Below are positions 16,707 through 25,226 of a stretch of 64,000 nt of DNA, in pieces. The translations under genes were made by a program, and so were the position numbers. Source of the DNA: Lachnospiraceae bacterium (GTDB taxonomy: Bacteria > Bacillota > Clostridia > Lachnospirales > Lachnospiraceae); the NCBI GenBank assembly GCA_003979345.1, contig RYVZ01000013.1, positions 1-64,000 of the forward strand, read 5' to 3'. The stretch's first letter is position 1. Each line of letters begins with the position of its first letter. A model generated the notes under the pieces. It saw only the letters and a program-made list of their open reading frames with translations, did no database searches and was not told the DNA's origin.

Positions 16707-17804
16707 ATGAAAAAAGTATTGTTGATTGGCAGCTTGGATGCACATGGCGGCGTCGGGCACATGATTTTTGAGTATTGCAAAAATATAAATAAAAAAAATA
16801 TTTGCTTTGATTTCCTTTATTATGAGGATATTGCAAATGAGGAAAAAGATTTAATAGCTTCCTATCAAGGGTCATTTTATAAAGTGCCTAGATATACCAG
16901 GCACCCAATTCAATTCTATAAAAAAATCAAAAAGTTTTTCCATGTGCATGAATATGATATTGTCCATATACATGCCAGTACAGCGATGCTGATTATGTAT
17001 GCGTTGCCGGTTTGGAGGGCAGAAAAAACTAAAATTTTTTATCAGAGTCATAGCGATTGTGTGGAGGGAATTGTAAATAAAATAATGCATTTTATCACTA
17101 GGCATTTGGTAGCGAGATATGCAAATGCGCTCATGGCGGTTTCTCAAGCGGCGTCGCGTTTCATGTACGGCAGAAAAGGAGTGGGGAAAACAATCATTCT
17201 GAGAAACGGGATAGACATCAAAAAATATGAGTTTAGTGAAGAAAAACGAAAAAGAATGAGAAAGAATTTGGGCATAACGGATACTTTTGTGTTAGGACAT
17301 GTGGGACGTTTTACGTATCAAAAAAACCATCCTTTTATCATTTCGGTATTTGAACAAATACAAAGGGAAAACGAAAACGTAAGACTGCTATTGGTGGGAA
17401 CTGGGGAGGATGAAGATAAAATAAGGCGGTTGGTACGGGAAAAAAATTTGACGCAGAAGGTTATTTTTTATGGGGTCAGTGATTGTGTGGAAGAGCTTTT
17501 ATGTGCCATGGATTGTTTCGTTTTTCCGTCACGTTGTGAGGGATTGGGAATTGTTGCACTAGAGGCGCAGGCAAACGGACTTCCGGTGGTGGCTTCTTCA
17601 CGCGTACCAGAGGAAGTAAATGTAACGGAATTGTATCGTTCGCTAAGCTTATCCGATGATTCGGCAAAAGTCTGGGCAAAAGCAATTCTTGATTTTCAAG
17701 AGGAAAAAACCGACAGGCGGTTAAGATACAAAGAGCTGGCAGAAAGCGGATACGATATAAAAGAGGCAGCGGGCAGGCTGGAAAGAATTTATCGGAAAGC
17801 TTGA
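16707..17804 (+). CDS. Glycosyltransferase family 4 (GT-B)
   Basis: A 365-residue protein with the two-domain GT-B layout: LIGSLDAHGGVGHMIFEYCK at the N-terminus, NGIDIKKYEF at the domain junction, GHVGRFTYQKNHPFII opening the donor domain, and the nucleotide-contact segment PSRCEGLGIVALEAQANGLPVVAS with two conserved Glu. It follows the GT2 gene by 9 bases and precedes the pyruvyltransferase-like gene directly, indicating one transcript. Confidence 0.9.
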   Translation: MKKVLLIGSLDAHGGVGHMIFEYCKNINKKNICFDFLYYEDIANEEKDLIASYQGSFYKVPRYTRHPIQFYKKIKKFFHVHEYDIVHIHASTAMLIMYALPVWRAEKTKIFYQSHSDCVEGIVNKIMHFITRHLVARYANALMAVSQAASRFMYGRKGVGKTIILRNGIDIKKYEFSEEKRKRMRKNLGITDTFVLGHVGRFTYQKNHPFIISVFEQIQRENENVRLLLVGTGEDEDKIRRLVREKNLTQKVIFYGVSDCVEELLCAMDCFVFPSRCEGLGIVALEAQANGLPVVASSRVPEEVNVTELYRSLSLSDDSAKVWAKAILDFQEEKTDRRLRYKELAESGYDIKEAAGRLERIYRKA

Positions 17805-17824
17805 TGTTTCAATGGAGAAATGAC

Positions 17825-18916
17825 ATGAAGATAGGGATTATGACATTTCATAGGGCGGCTAACTATGGCGCGGTTCTGCAGGCATATGCTCTTCAATTTT
17901 ATTTGTCGGGAATGGGAAATGAGTTAGAAGTTATGGATTATAGGTGTGAAGAAATAGAGCATACGCACGCTCCTTTTTACATGCTTTATGTAAAGGGATG
18001 GAAAAATAAAGTAAAACAGTTTCTACGGCTGCCGATAAGGATAAGAAAAAGAAGACTTTTTGATAACTTTTTAGAAACAAAAATGCCATTGAGTATAAAA
18101 GCAGATAAAAAGCATGTCGAGGTTTTGTTACAGAGAAAATATGATGCAGTAATTGCCGGAAGTGATCAAATATGGAATCTCAGCCTGACTGGAGGAGACA
18201 TGGCGTATCTGTTGGACTTTGTACCGGAAAATATTTTGAAAGTAAGCTATGCGGCGAGCTTTGGAATGGATAGGCTTGATGAAAAAAATGCGGCATTATA
18301 CAAAAAGTATCTGAACAGCTTTGATAAACTGTCTGTTCGCGAGCAGCAGGGAAGCCACATTATCATGGAATTGTGCGGTAAAGAAGCAGAAATTACGGCA
18401 GATCCTACGTTTTTACTGCAAAAACAGGATTGGGAGCGCTTTATGGTAGTACCTCCATATCGAGATTACATTTTGTTGTATATGATAAGGTACAGCGATA
18501 TGCTGCTTCGCAGGGCACAGAGGCTGGCTGAGAAAATGGGAAAGCAACTGGTATTTATCAGTGACAGCATGAAAAGAAAAAAGGGAGTCAGGTATGTAAG
18601 GTCTGCCACACTGGAGGAATGGATCGGTTTATTTTATCATGCAGCATGTGTAGTGACAAATTCTTTTCACGGGACAGCTTTCTCCATTCATTTCAACAAA
18701 AAAATGATAGTGGAGCTGGCAAATCAAGAGCCGGGAAAGAATGCAAGAATTACCAGCTTATTGGATAAGCTTAACATAAAATATAACTGCAGGGACAATA
18801 TTATTGATTTAAGCAGGGATATGGACTGGGAGGCAGTAAACGCTGCATTGGCTGAATGGAGAGAAAGCAGCCGCCGTTTTTTACAATTTACTGACAAAAG
18901 AAAGGAAAGTATATGA
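17825..18916 (+). CDS. Polysaccharide pyruvyl transferase family protein (WcaK-like), first copy
   Basis: A 363-residue protein. The N-terminus KIGIMTFHRAANYGAVLQAY is characteristic of the WcaK/CsaB-like family, as are AGSDQIWN at about 110, the YAASFG segment and the C-terminal TNSFHGTAFSI motif. Family members transfer pyruvate from phosphoenolpyruvate to sugar hydroxyls as a ketal, giving acidic glycans. ATG 17825 is chosen since GGAG lies 7 bases upstream. It overlaps the next gene by 4 bases (ATGA). Confidence 0.88.
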   Translation: MKIGIMTFHRAANYGAVLQAYALQFYLSGMGNELEVMDYRCEEIEHTHAPFYMLYVKGWKNKVKQFLRLPIRIRKRRLFDNFLETKMPLSIKADKKHVEVLLQRKYDAVIAGSDQIWNLSLTGGDMAYLLDFVPENILKVSYAASFGMDRLDEKNAALYKKYLNSFDKLSVREQQGSHIIMELCGKEAEITADPTFLLQKQDWERFMVVPPYRDYILLYMIRYSDMLLRRAQRLAEKMGKQLVFISDSMKRKKGVRYVRSATLEEWIGLFYHAACVVTNSFHGTAFSIHFNKKMIVELANQEPGKNARITSLLDKLNIKYNCRDNIIDLSRDMDWEAVNAALAEWRESSRRFLQFTDKRKESI

Positions 18917-20127
18917 AGAAGGTTGTACTGATGGTTGGGGGGTGCCGGTATAACAGGGGTTCGGAAGCAATGGTGCGGGGGTGCATAAAAACCCTGCGCG
19001 CACGAAACCCGGATATCCAGCTCATTTTATCCTCGCGGGATGATAATACGGGGCATTCGCTACACATAGAAGGTGTTGATAAGTATGTCAGATGGTTTAC
19101 TTATGATCGGAACCATAAATTACTCCGGTATTCTGTTGGCGTGTTGCGGTATTTTTTGCATATGAAGCAGTGGACCAATTGGATAAACCATTCTGTATTG
19201 CTGAATGAGTGCAGGGCTGCTGACTTGATTATCATTATCGGAGGGGATAACTACGACAGGGCGTACGATGCGTTTGCCGATATGCATTCCTTTCACAAAA
19301 CGTTGAAGAAGATCACAAAAGGGAAAATGGTTTTTTTAAACTGTTCACTGAACCCTAAGGAAGTAGACAATGCAATTATAAAAGACTTACAGCTTTTTAA
19401 TAAGGTGACTGCAAGAGAGCGAATTACTTATGCAAAGCTGAAAAAATTTTTGCCGGAGGATAAGCTGGAATATTACCCGGATATTGCTTTTGCGATGAGG
19501 TCAAAGCAAACAAAGCTGCCGGCATGCTTTTTGGCAGGAGATGTCGTCGGCGTCAATTTAAGTCCATTGATTCTAAAGGCTGCTTATACAAATAATGCAG
19601 CAATGGTAGTGCAGGAATATCATAAAATTATAGAATATACGGTAAAAGAGCTGGGCAAACAGGTGATTTTGATTCCACATGTTATGAATCATGCGGATTT
19701 GTCGGTTCTTAAAAAGATTTTTGAAAGCTATCAGGAGAATGACAAGGTATTTTTGCTTGATAATGAAGGACTGACATCGCCAGAGATAAAATATATTATT
19801 TCCCACTGCTATATGTATTTGGGAGCAAGAACCCATTCCACGATTGCTGCGTACAGTAGCTGCGTCCCCACGTTGGTGCTGGGATACTCTGTAAAGTCAG
19901 TTGGAATTGCGAGAGATATTTTTGGAACGGAAGAGGGATATGTAGTGCCGGTGCAGTCAGTAACGGAGCCCAATAAGCTTTTTGAGGCGTTTAAAAGTTT
20001 TGCAGAAGAGAGAGAACAGATACTGGATATACTGAAGTCCGTTATGCCCGGATATGTGAAAAAGGCAGAGGCTTACAGTGATTTCTTTTATAGAGTGACA
20101 AATGATCAAAACGTTAAGGGTAAATGA
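18913..20127 (+). CDS. Polysaccharide pyruvyl transferase family protein, second copy
   Basis: A 404-residue protein of the same superfamily as its upstream neighbour but of a different branch. It starts KKVVLMVGGCRYNRGSEAMV, has IIIIGGDNYD near residue 105, and GARTHSTIAAYSS near 305, corresponding to the catalytic/PEP-binding His segment. Start ATG overlaps the preceding stop; its own 3' end overlaps the following gene by 26 bases, so translation is tightly coupled. Two different pyruvyltransferase-like genes suggest two modified positions or two sugars. Confidence 0.85.
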   Translation: MKKVVLMVGGCRYNRGSEAMVRGCIKTLRARNPDIQLILSSRDDNTGHSLHIEGVDKYVRWFTYDRNHKLLRYSVGVLRYFLHMKQWTNWINHSVLLNECRAADLIIIIGGDNYDRAYDAFADMHSFHKTLKKITKGKMVFLNCSLNPKEVDNAIIKDLQLFNKVTARERITYAKLKKFLPEDKLEYYPDIAFAMRSKQTKLPACFLAGDVVGVNLSPLILKAAYTNNAAMVVQEYHKIIEYTVKELGKQVILIPHVMNHADLSVLKKIFESYQENDKVFLLDNEGLTSPEIKYIISHCYMYLGARTHSTIAAYSSCVPTLVLGYSVKSVGIARDIFGTEEGYVVPVQSVTEPNKLFEAFKSFAEEREQILDILKSVMPGYVKKAEAYSDFFYRVTNDQNVKGK

Positions 20128-21289
20128 GAAAAAATGTACAGGCTGCGGGGCATGTCAGAATATATGCCCGAAGGATTGCATTATGTTGGAGGAAAACAGC
20201 GAAGGATTTCGCTATCCTCGGATTGATGCAAGAAAATGCACGGATTGTGGACTGTGTGAGAAGACCTGTCCGATTGGGAAAACAGCAGGCAGCCGTAACC
20301 GGTTTGCGCTCCCCAAAGCGTATGCTGCCTACAGTAAAGAGGAAAAGGTACGTGCGAAAAGCATGACGGCGGGAATTGCTTATTTGTGTGGCAGATATGT
20401 GATATTACAGGGAGGTGTGGTCTTTGGTGTGGTCGGAGACGTGCTCCATAAGGTGGAACATAAAAAGGCGGAGACGCTGGAAGAATTGTCACCGATGAGG
20501 GGATCAAAATATCTTCAAAGTGACACCGGATATATATACAGGGAAGTAAAAGCAGAGCTTTTGGCAGGAAAAACAGTGTTGTTTACGGGGACACCGTGTC
20601 AGGCATCCGGATTATATGGATATTTAGGAAAAGAATACGACAATCTATATACACTGGACTTAATTTGCCATGGGGTGCCTTCCGGAGTGGTACTGAAAAA
20701 GCATATTGCAGAATTAGAAGAGGAAAAGGGCAGCAAAGTCACTGCATTTTACAGAGACAAGGAAATGGGATGGAATCCGGCCTGCTTCTCCTATGTGTTT
20801 GCAGATGGAAGCAAAATTACACAGAGAGGACATGACAATTCTTACAATCGTTGCTTTATCACAAATATGATTACTAGAAAATCTTGCCAGAACTGTGATT
20901 ATGCGAAAATCCCGCGTGTTGCAGATTTGTCAGTCGGAGATTACCTGCAGGGAGACAAGGGCAGCATACACGATAAAGGGAATAAGGGTCTTTCTCTTGT
21001 TACAGTAAATTCGGCGAAGGGTTCTGTGCTGTTAGCACAAATCATGCCGCAGATTTATGCGGCAGAATACCCGTTGGAAGAAGTGGCAAAGGAAAGCGAG
21101 CATCTTGCAAAACCGCCAAAGCTCAATATATACAGGCGCACCTATTTCTGCCTGATAAAAAAACATTCTTTTACAGGTGTGAACAGTATTATGCTTCCTC
21201 ATGGGGTACTACATAAAGCGCTGCGGCGGCTGTATGGTGTACTGTGCTATGTTTATGAATTTTTTAAGAAGGATAGTTTGATACAGTAG
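20102..21289 (+). CDS. Coenzyme F420 hydrogenase beta-subunit-like 4Fe-4S protein
   Basis: A 395-residue protein. Two ferredoxin-type clusters lie at the N-terminus (CTGCGACQNICP and CTDCGLCEKTCP), followed by FrhB-like domains with FTGTPCQASGLYGYLG and DLICHGVPS, and a further Cys set SCQNCDYA. The family uses flavin and iron-sulfur clusters for reduction. In glycan clusters such proteins commonly accompany pyruvyltransferase genes; their reaction there is not settled. ATG 20102 sits inside the previous gene. Confidence 0.87.
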   Translation: MIKTLRVNEKKCTGCGACQNICPKDCIMLEENSEGFRYPRIDARKCTDCGLCEKTCPIGKTAGSRNRFALPKAYAAYSKEEKVRAKSMTAGIAYLCGRYVILQGGVVFGVVGDVLHKVEHKKAETLEELSPMRGSKYLQSDTGYIYREVKAELLAGKTVLFTGTPCQASGLYGYLGKEYDNLYTLDLICHGVPSGVVLKKHIAELEEEKGSKVTAFYRDKEMGWNPACFSYVFADGSKITQRGHDNSYNRCFITNMITRKSCQNCDYAKIPRVADLSVGDYLQGDKGSIHDKGNKGLSLVTVNSAKGSVLLAQIMPQIYAAEYPLEEVAKESEHLAKPPKLNIYRRTYFCLIKKHSFTGVNSIMLPHGVLHKALRRLYGVLCYVYEFFKKDSLIQ

Positions 21290-22834
21290 ATGGAGATGGG
21301 GATGTATTCCAAAAATGCAGTGAGCAACGCATTGACAAATATATTGGGGCAGATATTGATTTTGGTATTGAATTTTATAGCTAGGAAAATATTTTTATGG
21401 ATTTTAGATGCAAATTATCTAGGGATTTCAGGCTTGTTTTCCAGTGTTATTACCATGCTGTCTTTGGCAGAGCTGGGAATGGGAACTGCGATTACCTTCA
21501 GCCTGTATAAGCCGCTTGCGGATAATAATGATGAAATAATACTTGCGCTTATGCGTTTATACCAAAAGGCATACCGTTTTATAGGGATTTTTATTTTGGC
21601 AGCCGGCATAGCCATCACGCCGCTTGTCATGTATATGACGGAGGTGGAGGTCGAGATACCGCATTTGAGATGGATTTATATTCTTTTTGTTGTGAATACA
21701 TCCGTGTCATATTTTTATTCCTATAACAGAACGTTAATTATTGCTGATCAGAAAGAATACCGGCTTGCCGTGATTGATTATGCGGGTAAATTGACTTTAG
21801 CTGTTTTGCAGACGGCAGTTCTTATCTTGACAAAGAATTATATCCTGTATCTGCTTATGCAGATTGCGGTGACTTTTGCGCAAAATTATCTGGTGTACCG
21901 TAAGGTCATAAAGCTGTACCCTGTTTTGCGGTATACTGGCGGCGGACAGATACCGAAAGTGATACTGGAAGAAATAAAGAAAAACACGCTTGCTATGATG
22001 CTGTACAAGCTGGCTGTGGTGATTGTGTCCGGAACGGACAATCTGATTATTTCCAAGAGTTTGGGAACGATATGGGTTGGCTTGTATTCCAATTATTCCA
22101 TGGTGATACTTAGCGTACAGACAATCTGCTCCAAAATGATAAGCTCCGTCACGGCAAGCATAGGCAGTATTGTAGCTACAGGCGATAAGGAGCGTTCCTA
22201 TCAGGCATATGAGATCATGCAATATATCTGTTTTGTGGTATATGGCATATGTACAGTTGTCATTTTTGTGCTGATTAATCCTTTTGTGGAATTGTTTTTG
22301 GGAAGAGAATACCTCATTTCTAATAGTACAATAGCCATCGTGCTGGTTAATTTTTATTTGCTGGGTATGCAGGGTGCATCTGCTTCTCTGCGGGATGCGC
22401 AGGGTATATTTTGGCAGGGAAAGCTGCGTCCTCTTGCGCAGGGAATTTTGAATCTTGTAATTTCCATGCTTTTGGTCATTTTCATGAAAAATCTAACAGC
22501 GGTTTTTCTAGGAACAGTTATTAGCAGGGTTATGACGGTAACTTGGTTTGACCCTTATGTGGTTCATAAATATGGGTTTCAGGATTTGAATAAAATAAAA
22601 ACCTTTGTGCGAAAATATCTGAAATACGGAGGAATTGTGATTTTGTCAGGTGCGGCGGCTTTTTTTAGTGCAAATGCCTGTACGGTGCAGTCAATCTCAG
22701 GATTTATTGCAAAAGGAATTACATCTGCTTTGGTATCGGGCGGGTTTATTTTTTTATGTACATTCCGGACACCGGAGTTTCGTTTTCTGATAAGGAAAAC
22801 AGGACAATTATGGAGGAGCTTTCATGAAAAATAA
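21290..22834 (+). CDS. Lipid-linked oligosaccharide flippase (Wzx/MATE-MVF type)
   Basis: A 514-residue polytopic protein with about 14 hydrophobic segments. The start region SKNAVSNALTNILGQ, and LSLAELGMGTAITFSLYKPLA near residue 57, are typical of polysaccharide biosynthesis flippases. It would move the completed lipid-linked unit across the membrane. ATG 21302 has GGAG 6 bases upstream and may be the true start; ATG 21290 follows the previous stop directly. It overlaps the next gene by 11 bases. Confidence 0.88.
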   Translation: MEMGMYSKNAVSNALTNILGQILILVLNFIARKIFLWILDANYLGISGLFSSVITMLSLAELGMGTAITFSLYKPLADNNDEIILALMRLYQKAYRFIGIFILAAGIAITPLVMYMTEVEVEIPHLRWIYILFVVNTSVSYFYSYNRTLIIADQKEYRLAVIDYAGKLTLAVLQTAVLILTKNYILYLLMQIAVTFAQNYLVYRKVIKLYPVLRYTGGGQIPKVILEEIKKNTLAMMLYKLAVVIVSGTDNLIISKSLGTIWVGLYSNYSMVILSVQTICSKMISSVTASIGSIVATGDKERSYQAYEIMQYICFVVYGICTVVIFVLINPFVELFLGREYLISNSTIAIVLVNFYLLGMQGASASLRDAQGIFWQGKLRPLAQGILNLVISMLLVIFMKNLTAVFLGTVISRVMTVTWFDPYVVHKYGFQDLNKIKTFVRKYLKYGGIVILSGAAAFFSANACTVQSISGFIAKGITSALVSGGFIFLCTFRTPEFRFLIRKTGQLWRSFHEK

Positions 22835-24680
22835 AGTGCAGAAAATAGATTATGTTCTAGTATTTTTTCTGCCGCTTATAATTCGTATTTTTGGTTTTAT
22901 TTGGAATGGCAGGTTGAGGCTGATTGCGGATGAAATGGGTATGCTGGTGCCTGCGGCAAGTCTTGCTGGAAGGAACTGGACCGGTATTGCGCAGCTTTAT
23001 GATTATTATGGATTTGGCTATGCAATGTTACTGATTCCTATATTTTTATTGACAAAGAATCCGTATGTCATATACTGGTCGGTTATGGTGACAGGGGCGG
23101 TGCTTCTGAGTTTTTCTGCAATGATTAGCTATCATATACTTACAAAGTATTTTGGCATAGAAAACCGCATATATGTGATCATGGTTTCAACGGCATGCTC
23201 TATGTTGGCACTGACAGATATGCGCTACATCAACAACGAGCCCATGCTTGTCTTGTCCTGTTGGGTGCTTTTGTGGCTTATATTGCTATTGGTAAAGCAT
23301 AATAACAATAACAGGCAGAGGATAAAGTATACCATATTGGTAATTCTGCTTTTGACATACACGTTGACCGTGCATAGCCGCCTGATGGTACTGTGGCTTG
23401 CGTTTGCTTTGCTGGTGGTGCTTTACTATATTTTTTATAAAAAAGCTTTGATATCACTTAAAATAGGGATTCCGCTCGGTATCTGCCTTTTTGTGGCTGT
23501 CCTGAAAGTAATTTCCTTTGTACAGACCTGCTTTTGGGTAGCGGATGAAAACGGATATCTGCACAATTCTATTGGTTCAACGTCAGGCGGTATGGTTTCA
23601 AGGCTTGTGAATCTGCTGCAATCGACAAAAAGTTGGAATGCAGTATTTAACATTGCGATGGGAAATATATATACTAGCATTTTTTGTACGGCAGGAATCA
23701 TATGCTTCTGCGGAATACTTTTATACAAATTTTTAAAAGCACACTTTGTTCAACAGGATTCCTTTTTGGAAAAGATAAAGCCAAACAAAAGCGTTAACAA
23801 AATGATAGAGGTGGGAAGCATTTTTTATGGAATAGTTTTCTTCATAACACTAGCGGGACTTATGGTTCATTGGGGAGAGCTGGCAGCTAAAGGACAGGCA
23901 CTGGGATATGGAGCGAATACAAGTGCGACAAAAATATTTGTTTATATTCGGTATTATTCCTGCTATCTTTCGATAGTCCTGTTGCTTTTTTTTGCGTTTG
24001 TTTATTACAATAGGAATTTATGGCAGAGATATATGGCTTACATATGGCTTGTCTTTGCTTTTATCCATAGCTACTGGTTTCTCGGCATTGTCCCTTATAT
24101 TCAGAGCTCCAGTGTGGGACTTACTGTTTTTGGTCCGTATGGGGGTTACACGCTGAATCACGGGGTGACATCTATAAATCTGTATTTGATTTGCGGAGCA
24201 TTGTTGTCTGTGCTGTTTGCTGGTGTAAGTGCTTGTTATAAAAAGGGAAAAATATTTGCGCCTATTATTTTTATGTTATTGATGCTTGTGCACAGATACT
24301 GGTATCTTGGCGCTTTTTTGAACGAGACAAACGATCACAAAGCAAATGCCGGATATTATTTTGTGGAACGGATGGAAACTAAGGTAGAGTTGCCTTCTGT
24401 ATTCTATTTAAGGCTGGTAAAAACGAATTGTTTGGCGTATCAGTTTTTTCTCAATGATTATGCGATGGTACAAACAGAAGATTTTCCCATAGAATTGGAA
24501 TCCGGTATTGTGATCACTTCTGTGATAAAAGAACAGGAGCAGCGATATGAGGCAGGGTTTCGCTGTATCTATTTAGACGAAAACGAATACATGTGGGTGA
24601 AGGGTGAAGATTTACAGCAGCAAATGCTCGAAAAAGGAGTTTTATTTCTAGAGATACAAGATTTGAAAAAGACAGAATAG
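22824..24680 (+). CDS. GT-C-type polytopic glycosyltransferase-like membrane protein, paralogue of the 8878 gene
   Basis: A 618-residue protein with about 12 membrane segments. The first external loop has LIADEMGMLVPAAS, and GRNWTGIAQLYDYYGFGYA follows, aligning with the corresponding part of the 8878 product. The Asp-Glu pair is the expected catalytic or metal site of GT-C enzymes. As the last clear gene of the glycan operon it may add a sugar from a polyprenyl carrier to the exported unit. No separate Wzy polymerase or initiating transferase is seen in the cluster. Confidence 0.75.
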   Translation: MKNKVQKIDYVLVFFLPLIIRIFGFIWNGRLRLIADEMGMLVPAASLAGRNWTGIAQLYDYYGFGYAMLLIPIFLLTKNPYVIYWSVMVTGAVLLSFSAMISYHILTKYFGIENRIYVIMVSTACSMLALTDMRYINNEPMLVLSCWVLLWLILLLVKHNNNNRQRIKYTILVILLLTYTLTVHSRLMVLWLAFALLVVLYYIFYKKALISLKIGIPLGICLFVAVLKVISFVQTCFWVADENGYLHNSIGSTSGGMVSRLVNLLQSTKSWNAVFNIAMGNIYTSIFCTAGIICFCGILLYKFLKAHFVQQDSFLEKIKPNKSVNKMIEVGSIFYGIVFFITLAGLMVHWGELAAKGQALGYGANTSATKIFVYIRYYSCYLSIVLLLFFAFVYYNRNLWQRYMAYIWLVFAFIHSYWFLGIVPYIQSSSVGLTVFGPYGGYTLNHGVTSINLYLICGALLSVLFAGVSACYKKGKIFAPIIFMLLMLVHRYWYLGAFLNETNDHKANAGYYFVERMETKVELPSVFYLRLVKTNCLAYQFFLNDYAMVQTEDFPIELESGIVITSVIKEQEQRYEAGFRCIYLDENEYMWVKGEDLQQQMLEKGVLFLEIQDLKKTE

Positions 24681-25226
24681 GAGAATGGATAGAAGAATAT
24701 GAGAATAACGGCGCTCATTGGGGGCAAAAAGGGGAGCGTTTTGGAGCAGGGGAGCTTTGAGATGAAATTCAGAAAAATAATCCACAGGATAAATATCTGC
24801 AAGAGAATTAGTTATAAGATGTAACGGATGGGTAACGAACCATGATACTGTTTTTGGATTTATGGATTACTATAGTTTTGGCAGGAATTAAGTATAGAGG
24901 CGGAGAAGAGAACTTGGCGCTCTCAAAAAATGTTATAGCATTAAGAAGCATTTACGCCAGAAAAATTATACTTGGTTATATAGGAATAGCAACAGAATCA
25001 ATAGTGATATATCCAAATAGGAAAGCAGCAACAAATGAAGAAATTGATAGATTGGTGTGAAGTATATCAGGTTTATGGGCTGAAAGATGGGGTAGCAGCA
25101 CCAGCATTAAAATTCGAATGTGACGGTGAAAAGGGGATTGTGGCTGACAGATAGGTTAATGAGCATATCACAATTGCTATATGTGCAGCTGATTCTGCTA
25201 ATGTCTATTTACGGGGAAACAATATT
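24681..25226. other. Degenerate stretch between glycan operon and prenyl-synthase gene
   Basis: No well-supported gene. A 41-codon frame from ATG 24700 begins MRITALIGGKKGS, faintly like the start of a nucleotidylyltransferase, and may be a remnant. A 72-codon frame (24842-25060) and a 39-codon frame (25035-25154) follow. The latter is in frame with the 25227 gene, separated by one TAG at 25152. The mix of short frames suggests a recombination scar. Confidence 0.45.
24842..25060 (+). CDS. Hypothetical 72-residue protein
   Basis: Begins with a hydrophobic stretch (MILFLDLWITIVLAGI) and continues with a basic, Ile-rich part. No ribosome site of quality is seen. It lies in a disordered region and could be a gene fragment. 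It does not end in a Trp-containing tail, so it does not look like a ComX-type pheromone precursor. Confidence 0.3.
   Translation: MILFLDLWITIVLAGIKYRGGEENLALSKNVIALRSIYARKIILGYIGIATESIVIYPNRKAATNEEIDRLV

Noticed and set aside
24842..25226. ComX-like pheromone precursor for a ComQ-like synthase
   Set aside because: Neither short frame has a C-terminal Trp region or the expected size and start signals; kept only as a low-interest observation.
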